From positions 558,001 through 622,000 of the forward strand of contig JAGFBZ010000363.1 of assembly GCA_018398805.1 (NCBI GenBank): a stretch of DNA of 64,000 nucleotides, in the 5' to 3' direction. The DNA comes from Hirundichthys speculiger (lineage: Eukaryota; Chordata; Actinopteri; Beloniformes; Exocoetidae). Both the position numbers and the translations under genes were made by a program. Under the pieces are notes generated by a model, which worked only from the letters and a program-made list of their open reading frames with translations, ran no database searches and had not been told where the DNA came from. Below are positions 35,890-57,461 of this stretch, in pieces; the stretch's first letter is position 1; each line of letters starts with the position of its first letter.

Positions 35890-38800
35890 CTGAAAACTGT
35901 GACTGCTGTAAACTGGAGGTAAGACACTAACTTCTCATAAGTACTTCACACAAACCTGCTTCAAAAAACACTTCCCTTTCAAATTGACCCTAAAATGTGT
36001 TATTTTATCATGTGGATGGTAGCAAATGCAAAATTTACTGAGAAGACTTAGAAGTTCCTGGTTTTTGGACTTGTTTCTGATATTTCTAGCTTCACCAGAG
36101 TGGTGCAATGATGTTTTTATCAGCTGCTGCATTTTTACTGTACTGACCAAATCTGAAAAAGCTTCCTTTTTTTGTTATGACATGAACGAACTCTGTGAGG
36201 TAAATTAAAACATTAGCTAAGAACAGCAGCAAGTATGATACTAAAAAAAAAAATAAAAAAATAGAAAGATTTGAAACCAGGGCCATATTCCCATTTAGTG
36301 ACCTTCCCCTGAAGACAAATGAAATTAATTTGCTGTAATGCAATGAACTTAATTAAATCTGTGCAGCAGTTAGAGAAGACAAACAACCACAATAATCACA
36401 CAAGCATCCATTAAAAATCATTTCCCTGCATATGCACTCATGAGCAGTCTGAACAGAGGATTTTTTTTCTAGTTTAATATTTTGAAGGCAAAGGAATTGG
36501 TAAGTATAAATCAGTTCACTTTGTCTCATCATCAAGTACATTACCTCACCTGCTATAGTCTTGTCCCCGTAATAAGGATTTGTTTGTTGTTCTGCAAATT
36601 GCAGCTCTTCACAAACGCTACAGATTCAATATCCTTTCTTCCACCTTGAGTAAACAAATCATTTATTGGTCTGCTCAGACAGTGGACGGCGCGCAGAACA
36701 GGAACGATTTAGTTTCCTCTTTATTTCTACCAGGGGGGAGAACAGACAAAGCCGGCAAGCAGTTCAACTTTTCTCATCCGCTCATTAAATACTGCAGTCT
36801 CCAGTATACATAAACACATTCAAACTGTGACCTTTATCAAAATGACAGCCGGCGTCAATATTTGAGGAGCTTAATAAGACAAAGGTGAGCTTCTTAGCTG
36901 CCCTCAAAAAGGCTGACATGAAGCTTGATGTCAAAGCAGAACTCATTTGTGTCACGTCAGAGCAAGACTTCCTACATCATTTGTTTCCCAGATGTCCCCA
37001 AAGAGGGATTTAACTATGACATTTATTGACCTCGGTATGTCACCAGGGAAATAACTGAAAGAGCCGTTAACTGTGATTGACATAGAATTAAAAAAACAAC
37101 AAAAAACTAAATTAGGGACTGAAAAATTATTTGTTGAAAATTTGTAGATTTTACACCATTCAGTAGAAAGCACCATCAACATCTGCTAATCCTCAACATG
37201 TAACACTTGCCCAAAGAAAGTAGATTTTAAAAGACAAAACAGAAGAAAATTGTGAGACTCGCACACAAAAAACAGGTTTTCGTTGAGGGAGAAAAAAAAC
37301 CCCCCAAGTCTTACGGTAGGATTGCTCATCAACTTCTTAAGTTTCAGCACTTTATCAGCTTTGAATTGTTCAGCTTTTGGATTGTCAGCTTTGAAAAATT
37401 GCATGATGAATTTTGTGCCATTTTATTTGATGGCACGAAACAAACTATTGTTATAGTCTATACTTTTAAAGAAGGAATTATTTGATGCATTTATGGTGTG
37501 AAAGTAGTTTATAGCTGGTATTGTTTACATTTTTGACAGCCTTGAAATATGGAACTGGTCAGCTGCTCTCACAAAGACTGTTAAAGCATCAGAGAGCAGC
37601 GTGTTGTAACTTTTGTAATTACATAGATTCTTTAAATAAAAGCCAGTCGTATCGTGGCAGAAATGAATAACCACAATAATGTGACATATCATTTTTAAAA
37701 TATCAAATCAAATAAATGGTCATATTGGAGTCGGTCTCGAAGTTGATCTCTAAATGCATGCATGATACAATAAATGGGTATCGCTCATACCTGAAATCTG
37801 ATTCTACTCAGCATATGAAAGCAAAGATTTCTATTGATGGTGTAAATGAGACCGGGTGTCCTTTCTTTTGTTGTAGCTGGAGTATGCTTTTAAAGCTGTA
37901 AAACAAAGCATTTAAAAAAAAAGTGCTTGTCTGGGTTTAATGGGATAATACATAATAGGACTGTGCTTATCAACAACAAGGCCAAAGGATAATGTGTTTT
38001 TTTTTTTCATGTGATACTGCTCAGTCTCTTAATTAAAGGGGAACTTAGATGCAACAATTCAAAGCTGCCGCTTGACTGGGGCCAAATTTAATGAGTGAAA
38101 TGAATAAATAAACACAAGAAGAACAGTTAATCTTTTCTTTCTAGAGCTGCAACATACAACTACTCAAACAATGACGACCTGCAATGTCCAGCTGGGGATC
38201 TTTTGAATCAGTGCAGCAGGACTGCTTAAAACAGCAATCACGTTTTCCTACAACGTGGTGGCAACTGATGAGGTGATATGTGTGAGAGATATGCAACATG
38301 ATAGAGATGAGAATTTAAATGTAATTCAGACGCAAGTCTGAGACGCTCCAAAGTTCAGCCGTGACTCCAGATTTCCAGAATCATGGCTTCAACTTGGAAA
38401 CCCTTTGGAATGTGAGCTATCCTTTTTCACCTGAGGCTCACCTGCTGTCTGGCTATGTTCTCTGCAGGAACCCCCTGTTCACACACAGCCACATTCACAC
38501 TGCACACACTTATACAGGGAAAACCCTGACATAACAACTCTATCAAGAAAATGCATTCAAAAGCTGCAATAAGTCTTGGAACCTACCAAACTGCCTCTTC
38601 TTTGGTTTCAGCTCAAGCCCTTGCCAGATGGGAGCCTGAGGATTACAGAGCCCCCTCCCTCAGCTGACTGAGGGGGGCATTGTCCACCTGTGGAGCACTG
38701 GCGGTCACAGCAGATGTGGGGAGGGGGTACACAGGAGTACAGGAGCATGTAAACTTCTCCAAGAGTGAAAAACAAGTCCCGGGCTGCTGATAAAATGTCG

Positions 38801-39190
38801 ACCCCCGCAGGTAAAAACAACAGAAAAAAAAAAAATAACTGAAAGGACACAGACAGAGAGTTTAAAAACAAGCAGAAGTGCCTCTGTGAATGTGGTTTCT
38901 GTGAGAATGAGAGCGGCTGTGTGAAAGGAAGGAGGAGAATTGAGGAGGAGGAGGAGACTCCACGCTTGCTCACTCGCTGCCCTGAGCTGCTTCTCACTGA
39001 AAGTAATAATCTCAGGCAGCTGGTTTTTCAGGTCCTTCTGCCGGGCCCTTAGGCGTGCCACAGCCACTGATCAAAAAGTAAGAATCTTCATCAGAGCTTC
39101 ATGCTCTCACCATGACCTCTGTCTTCATCTCACACAAGGAGGGTGAATTGCATTTTTTTCATAGTAAATAGAAATACTTACAATTGTGAA
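35890..39190. other. Intergenic DNA, no gene recognised
   Basis: No domain-bearing frame is visible. The overlapping minus-strand frames at 38608-39067 are Leu/Phe/Ser-rich without motifs. GAGGAGGAGGAG-type purine runs occur near 38932-38956. Conserved non-coding sequence cannot be judged without alignment. Confidence 0.4.
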
Positions 39191-39199
39191 CGTGAGTAC

Positions 39200-40400
39200 T
39201 TGACACGTACAGTCATGGCAAAAAGGAACTACGCCCTCTTTCAATTCTGAGGTTTTGCATATCAGGACATAATGAAAAAAATAAATCATCTGGTCCCTGC
39301 CAGGTCTTGAAATTAGACAACCTCAGATGAATAACAACTCATATCATATCACACAGTGACAATATTTATCTTATGAAAAACTAAGCCAAAATGCAGAAGT
39401 AGTACGTGAAAAACCAGTTACACACCACAATTTAAGGCATATATAGTGTTTAGCAGCAATGATTTGAAGTAATTGTTTTTGCATGTCTCCAGTTGTCTAT
39501 TACGTTGCTGGGGAGGGGATTTGGCTCATTCTCTCAGGTTTGTGTGTATTCATCGATACTCACCTTTCTTAAGGTCCCAGAACTGTATTTCATTTAGGTC
39601 AAGGTCTGGATTTTGGACAATTGCAACACTTTGGTTGTTTTCTTTTTCAGACGTTCTGTTGTAAATCTGTTGGTGTGCTTGTGATCATTGTCCTTTCGGA
39701 TGACACAATTTCAGCCAAGTTTTAGCTGTCAGACAAATGGTCTCGCATTCTACTTAAAGCGGAGTTCATGGCTCAATCCAATGAGTGCAAGGTGGCTCGG
39801 TTCAGCGACTGCAAAACAAGCCCAAATCATTATCCTTCCACCACCGTGCTTGACAGTTTCTTGAGGCGTTTGAGCTTCATGTTTTGTCTTTGGTTTTCTT
39901 CAAACACTGTCCATAATGACTGAACTTCTGCACATTGGACATTTCTCAAGAAGTCTTGTGGTTTGTTCGAGATTAAATTTTGCAAACCCAAATTGTGGCG
40001 CCATTTTTTTCCATTTCTTTCAGTGTTGCACAGTCTGACCTTGGGATGAACTTGCTGGAACGTTCACTCTTGGAAAGACTGAGAACTGCCTTGTTCCAGG
40101 CTTCCCAAAGAAGAGATTACTCACATGTGGAAAGACTCTTTCATTTGTGAATAATCTTTCTCATCACAGAATGATGGACTCCAAATTATTTGGCAATGGC
40201 CTAACAACCCTTCCAGAGTGATGGTCAGTCTCAATTCCTTCTCTAAGGTCCATGCAGATGTTTTGCCTCCTTGATAAGTTAATTAAGTAAAGCAGCTTCT
40301 TTTGACTTTTTCCCTTTGACATGTCACCACAGCAGATCATCGTATTCCGCATATTGAATTGGCTTAGGTTATCACATCACTTCCTGACACAACCCTCCCC
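39200..40400 (-). mobile_element. Decayed Tc1-like element
   Basis: The left terminus 'TACAGTCATGGCAAAAAGG' resembles a Tc1-type inverted repeat and is shared in its first bases with the MITE at 57092. Minus-strand sequence includes 'CTGTCAAGCACGGTGGTGGA', then 'GGGCTTGTTTTGCAG' and 'AAAGGACAATGATCACAAGC', matching the fish Tc1 transposase gene core and the relic at 16.9-17.5 kb. All frames are broken. The right terminus is not clear. Confidence 0.65.
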
Positions 40401-40537
40401 ATTCATCCACGGTCAGCCCTGACACTATGAGAGCACTGCCTTGTGACCCTTTAATGCGGGGGCCAGTTTAGAATCCGATGGGGTGTATGTATTTAAAGGA
40501 TTACTTGCTTTTTCACATGAATGTATATATCTGTGAG

Positions 40538-40726
40538 CTGGGGCGCCGAAAAGGGGGGTAAAGGATACGGATTATAGGGGCCCATGATTGAGGGGGGCCC
40601 AGAGAGGCCCCTAATGATGATCAAAAATAGCATCAACAAATTTCGCCGCTGTGTTGGGGGGCCTGGTAAAGATTCTTTTCATGGGGCCCAAAATCCCTAG
40701 CGGCGGGTTAGGGTTAGGGTTAGGGT
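40538..40726. mobile_element. Short hAT-type MITE, copy 2, with telomeric repeats as its 3' end
   Basis: It is nearly identical to the copy at 35052 from CTGGGGCGCCG up to CCCTAGCGGCG. There the expected terminal CCCCTG is absent and GGTTAGGGTTAGGGTTAGGG follows. The flanks are TCTGTGAG on the left (40530-40537) and TCTGTGAA on the right (40727-40734), a near-perfect 8-bp duplication that includes the telomeric block inside the element. Confidence 0.82.
40707..40726 (+). repeat. Short interstitial telomeric repeat
   Basis: Slightly more than three copies of the vertebrate telomere unit TTAGGG, sitting exactly at the 3' end of the truncated MITE. Confidence 0.95.
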
Positions 40727-40739
40727 CTGTGAATGTGTA

Positions 40740-42990
40740 AGTATATGCTATAGACCAGTTCAATTCATGGAGAATAACACAACATATTTGCACATTTTGT
40801 TTCGGTCAAAGCATGTTGTTTTACTGTTGTCACAGACCTATTCATCTTTGCAACACTCTTTACTGTGTGTATGTAGTTGAAAATTAACTATTTGAACTAC
40901 GTGTACAAAGGGTAGTGGGTGTGTTTAGAGCAAAGATATGCATCAGCACTTTCTTTTATTTTGAGCTCTATTCAAACACTCTGCAAGATAAGTCGTTCTC
41001 TGAACAACAATCAGTTTTACTGGCAATAATTGATCCATAATTTGAACTCTGTCACTTTGTGCCAAAAGTGGACAAGCTCCTACAGCGTAGTTTGCCCCCA
41101 AAGCTGTGCCAACAAGACACCAGGATCCAGCCTCATATTTCCTCCAGGGGCTAGGTGGCGCCCACAACAATAAAGCAAGCTGGTGTTGTACCTTTGTGGA
41201 AAAGTATTACTGAACTTCATTTGAGCTGACGTGCATTGTTCTGCATCCTCCAATGCTCTGAGAGCACTGGGGAATGGCTGCATGTGTGTACAGTGCTGCC
41301 GTCCGCATGTTGAGCTGCAGTGGCACACCATTACATAAAGATGGAGGTCAAATTTCAGATAGATGAATAGATCTTACAAAACAACATCCTTTCATTGTAC
41401 TGGTTTTTGCTCAGTTTAAAAAAAATGGTGTAAACACCCTGTGTGCCACAACTGTTGGAATGCAAAAAGGCAATGTTGGATCCACCTGTAGGGAAGTAAT
41501 ACTCCTCTGGGATCATGAATGTGGCCTTCACTTTATTTTGTTCTTGAGATATTTTGGCCTAGACCAGGAAATGCTCCTTAAAAAACGTCTCAAGATTAAG
41601 ATTCTGTTATCATAAACACATTCTTTTAAAGAAAAAAGCAACATGCCATCTCATGGTTACTAAAATACATTGACTCGAGCAGCAGAAATGACGCAGTGCA
41701 AATCTACAAATCACCTTTTGAATGAATGTGGGGCTCTCAGGCCCATTAACACTTACAAAAGCCAAATTAGCCTGATCTGGGCCTCGTAGTGGGCGCACAC
41801 ACATCATCACGTTACACAGTGAGGGTCATTGTGGAGAGGAATTCCCCACTTCCCCACGTCATGATGAGAAGTGCTGCTTGTAGCATGGAGAGCACAAGGT
41901 GGTACAGAGTGTGCCTCATCTCACAGCTGTTGCGCAGTCCTTTTTACCTGAAAGGTATCCTTTGTTTTACCTTTCCATCATTAGGATTACTAGCTGCGAT
42001 GCTGGTGACTTATAACCTTAGATCATATTGCAGCTTTTAACTTGTAGGTAGATGCTTTTTTTTTGCACTTGTGGAACACCTTTTGTGCAGTCACAGTTTT
42101 GGTTTAGTTGTTTTTCTCTTCTTCTAACAATGTAGGACACGGATGAGAAAAATCTATTGTTGACGCCCTCATGAGCGCTTGTCTGTCTTCTCCTCGGGGC
42201 TGAGTGGAGGAAACTGCAGCTGTAGAATTTCAATGGGCTGCTGAAACATGGCTCACGTTGCTGCAGACTTACCTCACATTCCCCTGCTATAAATTTCACA
42301 TATAGTGTTGCTCACTTATAGAATCATTGAGTCAACCTTGGTTTGCCACTAGACTGACCAGGCAGAATATTAACTGCTGCTGGGCCCTTGGGGAAAATAT
42401 GAGCTGCCATGTGCGAGCGACAGCACACTGCCTCATTTCAAAATAAGATTTAATTACAAGCCGCTGCATTGATGAAGGCCATCCATTGTATTTTATAGCT
42501 TTGTGTGGAACTCAAGTTTATACCAAACTAATAAGATTTTAACCACAACTCCAAATCACAGCCATTATTAATGTACTTTGACTTTCATTGACAGTATGAA
42601 CCCAAGATATTTCATGTTTCTTGTCATCAACTTCAATTTATGTGTTAATATCCTTCCAAGCACTCTTCAAGTTTTTGTCAGCTTGCCATTTCCTTCTCAC
42701 AACACTTGAATTGCATTCCGGGAGGATTATCAAGAAATGATGTTTTTGAGTTGCATAAATTCTTCCTGAAAATATGTTTTAAGGCGTGTAACAGGCATTT
42801 TTTTTTTTATTTCAAAGTTGTCCACACATTTTCTTGTGGGGACAGGTCTGGACTGCAGGAAGGACAGGTCTGGACGGCAGGTAGGCCAGTCCAGCACGCA
42901 CCCTCTTCTCCCTCAGCCACGTCTTTATAAAATTTGCAGACTATGTCTTGTGTTGAAAACAAAAATGCATGGATGTCCCTGGAAAAGATC
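40740..42990. other. Intergenic DNA with an unclassified repeat near its right end
   Basis: No gene was recognised. At 42841-42885 the unit GGACAGGTCTGGACTGCAGG is locally duplicated. The surrounding 42.65-42.93 kb has the look of a dispersed fish repeat, but I could not place it in a family or find its ends. Confidence 0.4.
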
Positions 42991-43008
42991 CTGAATTTCC
43001 CCCCTGGT

Positions 43009-43130
43009 GGATCAATAAAGTGTATCTTATCTTATCTACCGATTACTACTTATCTACCTTATTACTACCGATTACTACTTATTCTTATTATTATTATTAT
43101 TATTAATAGTTATCTACCGATTACTACTGT
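43009..43130. repeat. LINE-like tail followed by ATCTACCGATTACTACT short repeats and (ATT)n
   Basis: 'GGATCAATAAAGTGTATC' leads into CTTATCTTATCT and then irregular repeats of ATCTACC and GATTACTACTTAT, with an (ATT)n run near 43085-43104. This looks like an expanded 3' tail of a retroelement. Confidence 0.6.
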
Positions 43131-43246
43131 CACCTGTTTTTTTCTTTTGCTGGCACTTTTTTTTTTTAATTTGCTGGGAGTATATAATCAATATAATCAA
43201 TTGAAATGAAATTCATGAGAAAAAAAAATCTTGTGTTCATACTGTC

Positions 43247-43296
43247 ATATATATATATATATATAGGGTAGGTATATATGTATGTGTGTGCGTGTG

Positions 43297-43345
<49 letters not shown>
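43247..43345. repeat. Compound (TA)n/(TG)n microsatellite
   Basis: Two TA runs are separated by a TATGTATGTGTGTGCGTGTG segment and followed by ATAGATAGATAGATACATAC. No coding meaning. Confidence 0.95.
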
Positions 43346-43346
<1 letters not shown>

Positions 43347-43369
43347 GATAGATAGATACACATACATAC

Positions 43370-46300
43370 AAGTTAATTGAAGAAGTGCTGCATTATTTTT
43401 TTCTTTTTTAAGTGTCGTGAACACTGGGATACAAAAGGAAATGATATAGAAATAGGGAAGTTTGAAAGGATGACCAGAGATATCTTTTAATCTCTGGGCT
43501 GATGTTTTGTCTGTGTGTCTCCCACAAATGACTGAGCCAAGCAGCTGTTTCTCTGAAAAGATGGCAGTGTTTCAACAATGTGGAGTCTATAACCTTTATG
43601 CAGCTCTGTACTTATTTGGTAATAAATGCTCTTCCTCGCATGGAAGAAGTGTTCACGCCGATGTTATTCTGTTGGCTGGCAGAAGCAGAACACAAGAATT
43701 ATTTTTGGCATATTATTTTGGCTCTATTCAATTTAAAGAAGCGCAAAGCACGTTAAACTTACCAGTTTCGACAGTGATGAAACCAGCTCGGAGAGCTACT
43801 GTAGACATCAAGAAAGACATGACGAAAAAAGAAAATGAGCACGTGAGCGAGAGACCGAACAAGAGTAAAGGTTACCGCTGTGAAATGATTTAAACCCCAT
43901 GCCTATGGGGAGACCCTCCAAGCTAAAAAGTGCAAAAGGTTCTTTATGGCGCTTTAAATTTTTGAGCCTGACGGTTTTTAGCCAATAAAATAATCTGATA
44001 CTGACTTGACCTATATTCTGAATGTACATGCTGTTAGGTTCGAAAACATGGATTTAAAAGTGCAGATGAACACTGTTCAGTGTATTTACATCCAAATTTA
44101 AGGAAGAGCTCAGGAATAACAGCTCTACAACGATAACACCGTTTCAAAATTACCCCAATACCAGTCGTCTGTTGGCAGTATGGACTGGATCTATTTATTT
44201 TGAAACTAACTGATTATGCGGCATTAAAAGTGTTGTCCCTGATGTAGAGAACCATCTAAACAACAACACTGGACATGGACTTTAAGAATAAGTCTTTATG
44301 TATTTTTCTGTGTGAAACAAATGACCATTATACTACACAAATAGAAGCGGATGCTGTCAGAGACAGAGACCATGTCCGAGAAATAAGTACAGAACATGTA
44401 ATATACATATACTGGTATTATAGAACTGTAAATTATTGCTTGTTTTGCTACTTTGTTTTCTGGATTTCTACAATACTAGACACAATACTCAGATTTCAAC
44501 AAAAACGGTACAATAGTGACAGTATTAACGGTATTATTGAGCTTTTTAGTAGACAGAAATAAAAGAAACATTCAGACTGAGTCCATGTTGAACACAACAC
44601 CATGAAAGTCGGTTTTGATCAAGCATCTTCAGGTCTTATTGTTACACTTTTTTTTTTTTTTTTTTTTAAGTTTCCATTACAAGAGTGCCAAGAGAAGCTG
44701 TAACAAACTGCAAAATGGGACTGACCTCAGCAACAGAAAAAAAAACAAACAAAAAAACACTTGGCATATTTACATAGATGTACATTTTCTACTCAACTGT
44801 GACCAAAGTGCATCAGTTTGAAACACAATGACACGACACAATCCCTCCTGCTCTGCTGCTTCCTCTTCATCATCTTCCACCTTCGCAGTTGCAACCATCT
44901 GTCTGCTCGGACGACCGCGACGGACTTACTGAAGTGTCAATAAAAGTGCACCCTGCCAACATTTCAAATAACTGCTTCGTTTTCTTAGAACATACGACAA
45001 ATGTTTCTCCAGGACACAAACACAAAGACAAAGATGTTGGTTGTTGTTGTTTTTTTTTTTTTCTGGTGCAACATCCTTCATCGTCTTAAACTTCCCAACT
45101 GTACTGCATGTAAACACCTTTTCAGAAGTACACTCCCACAGATCCAAAAGGCCTGAAGGGTTCACACTAGCGAAGAGGAAGTGGAGCGCTTCACTTGCTG
45201 CAGTTTGCTGGTGAAAAGGCTAACCAGGTGTTGAGCTCCAGATACAAACACAAAAAGGAAACTGAAGAATGTGCTTCCTACTTTGTCTCAAAAAATACTT
45301 TTATGTGAAGGAAACAAAGAAAACACTGGCAATAAAGTGCTTGCATGCACACAGACTTGTCATACGCTTAATAATATTGTTATATAGCAAAAAAAAAAGT
45401 ATTTATAAATTTCATGCCTGAACAAGATGAAACATGTATAGAAAATGGATTCTGTCTAACAAAATAAATAAGGGTTAGACTTACTTCTGACAACCATAAG
45501 CCCTGTTACAAGCATTTGTTCATGGTGCTTCTGAAGAATTGACATATTTCGTTACATAAGTAGGTGAAAAATATACATTAGGATAAGTTCAGGCATTCAC
45601 TAAATAATATATTGAAAAAAAGATGATCATAAATGAGAAACAACAGCAATTTGGTTGAAAAAAAAAAACTCTCCTCTCAGTTTGATAATCCACATCAGTG
45701 TCTGACCATGAAACAGAATCTCATGTTTTGGTAAAAATGAGAGGCGAGCGAATGCTTTGGTTGGTATATGAGTTGATATCTCATGAGGCAATTTTAATTT
45801 CCCTTTTCTCAATGAAATGCTTTCAGGTAAGCTGCAATATCTAAAAGAATATTTCCACCTATTTACCGCTGACCTATGTACAGCAAGAAAAGTAGCGCGG
45901 TATTGTGGTGCGCAGCAGGAGGCGGTCGACAGCACCACAATTGCTTCGGGACATCAAGAGATTCTCAGTGCAAAACAAGCAATAGTGGGTTTCAGAGGAA
46001 ACCTGACACATTAAAAGTGGCGTTGATCAGAAAAAGGAATCAAGACGATAAAGATGTGAAGTACAACAAAGAATTAGAAAAAAAAAAACCCCATCCCAAA
46101 CCTCTTTACGAATGAGCGAGGGATGAACTTATTCAATCCATCACATCTCCACAAAAGCCACAAATCGAGCTGAAGGCTGATCTTAGGAAACCTGCTCAGC
46201 CTTTTCATGTTGAAGGATGTCACTTTAAACTCTGAATGGGAATCTGCACTCATGTCAAAAACATCACATTATCCTCCTGCCATCACAGACAACAATAAAA

Positions 46301-46715
46301 ATAAACAAAAAAAACAAAGAAAAAAAACAAAAAGAGACACCTAACCTCCTCATCATCTATTTAATTAACTAGGCATGCAAAAAATGTCGGGGTATCAAAT
46401 ACACTGTTAGGATACACATCTAGTAGTTTAGCAAAAAACGCCTCTCCAAAAAAAAAAAAAAGAAAAGAAAAAAAAAGAGTCAACCACCACAACTTTGTTA
46501 GTCACATATGGCGCTTTGTGCTGTGATGTTAAATAGGTTCCTTTTTCTTCACATAGCTTTTTAGTAGTTGTGTTTCGGTACACATTTTTTGTGTTACGTT
46601 ATATACATGCAAACAAGAGCAGGAACATCACACACAATCCTGATGCAAGCTGAAGCAGCACGCCAGCAGATATAAAAATGAATGAAAGAAAGGGGAAAAA
46701 ATTGCCATATATGTG

Positions 46716-46789
<74 letters not shown>

Positions 46790-47294
46790 TAGCTTGAAAA
46801 TAACTTAAAATAGGAAAGAGATGTCCTCAACCAAAGATTATTTTACACAAAACTATGATACAAGTATGATACAAAGGGAGAGGTTAACAAGCTAACTGAC
46901 AGCAAGCTACTGAGCAGGATTAGCAATGTGTGTGATAAGTGACAGGTGCCTGCGATGGGACAGGTATTATGACTCCTCTCGCTGAAATTGAGGAGGGTTG
47001 GTGGGGTGCAGGCACACGTGCACGCCGCTCCCCACGCTGTCCGCAGAATGTGATGAGTGTGTGAATGTGATTCTCATCCATTCCCTTCAAGCCGCCTCAT
47101 TCCATCACCACGTTCCCCACAAACACCGTCTTCGAGCAATGTTTGTTTTTGCTTGTTGTTGAACTGAAATGAGGGGCGTCGACGCTCTCTGTAAGTGCAG
47201 AGACGAGAGAGAGAAAGAGAGGGCAGGTGTGTTGCGGATTTAAAGGGCGGTCGGGGGCCGCACCGGTGTCAGGTGGCGGAGGGGAGGGGCCTCT
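43370..47294 (-). other. Probable RCAN3 3' UTR plus intergenic DNA
   Basis: The interval lies downstream of the RCAN3 stop codon. It is AT-rich with many A/T homopolymers and no family-matching frame. Minus-strand poly(A) hexamers (TTTATT on the plus strand) occur, for example near 44193, but I cannot tell which is used. The open frame at 43507-43893 (+) has no recognisable domain. Confidence 0.35.
46719..46784. repeat. (TA)n microsatellite
   Basis: About 65 bp of pure TA dinucleotide, about 500 bp downstream of the RCAN3 stop codon and possibly within its 3' UTR. Confidence 0.96.
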
Positions 47295-57090
<9,796 letters not shown>

Positions 57091-57091
57091 C

Positions 57092-57461
57092 TACAGTCAT
57101 GGAAAAAATTATTAGACCACCATTTATTCTTCACTTTCTTGTTCATTTTAATACCTGGTACCACTAAACGTCATCATGTGATTAAAACAGACAGAAAAGA
57201 AAACACTGAATGCATAAAAGCAGTGTTTTTGGCAGTACAACGCCATAGCTATTGATGTAAAAACTTAAGTGATTTAGGTTATAATCAAGAAAACCATGGA
57301 AAATGGTAAGATATCAGCTCTTAAATAAAACTCTTATGAGCAATCTTTGTGGTTATCGTTATGTTTGTCCAACCAAATGTACCTTTAGTTGTACCAGGCA
57401 TTAAAATGAACAAGAAACTGAAGAAAACAAGGGTGGTCTAATCATTTTTTCCATGACTGTA
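57092..57461. mobile_element. Tc1/mariner-type MITE with long inverted repeats
   Basis: The left end TACAGTCATGGAAAAAATTA is mirrored by TAATCATTTTTTCCATGACTGTA-type sequence at the right end. Further inverted matches extend inward: TAGACCACC/GGTGGTCTA, TTTCTTGTTCATTTTAAT/ATTAAAATGAACAAGAAA and ACCTGGTACCA/TGGTAC...AGG. The element is bounded by TA, consistent with TA-targeting Tc1/mariner transposases. The length is 370 bp, with no coding content. Confidence 0.88.

Noticed and set aside
38608..39067. Two overlapping minus-strand frames of about 120-130 codons
   Set aside because: Leu/Phe/Ser-rich translations of purine/pyrimidine-biased DNA. Two frames of one stretch cannot both be coding, and neither matches a family.
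43507..43893. 128-codon plus-strand frame
   Set aside because: Mixed composition without motif, adjacent to microsatellites; treated as chance.
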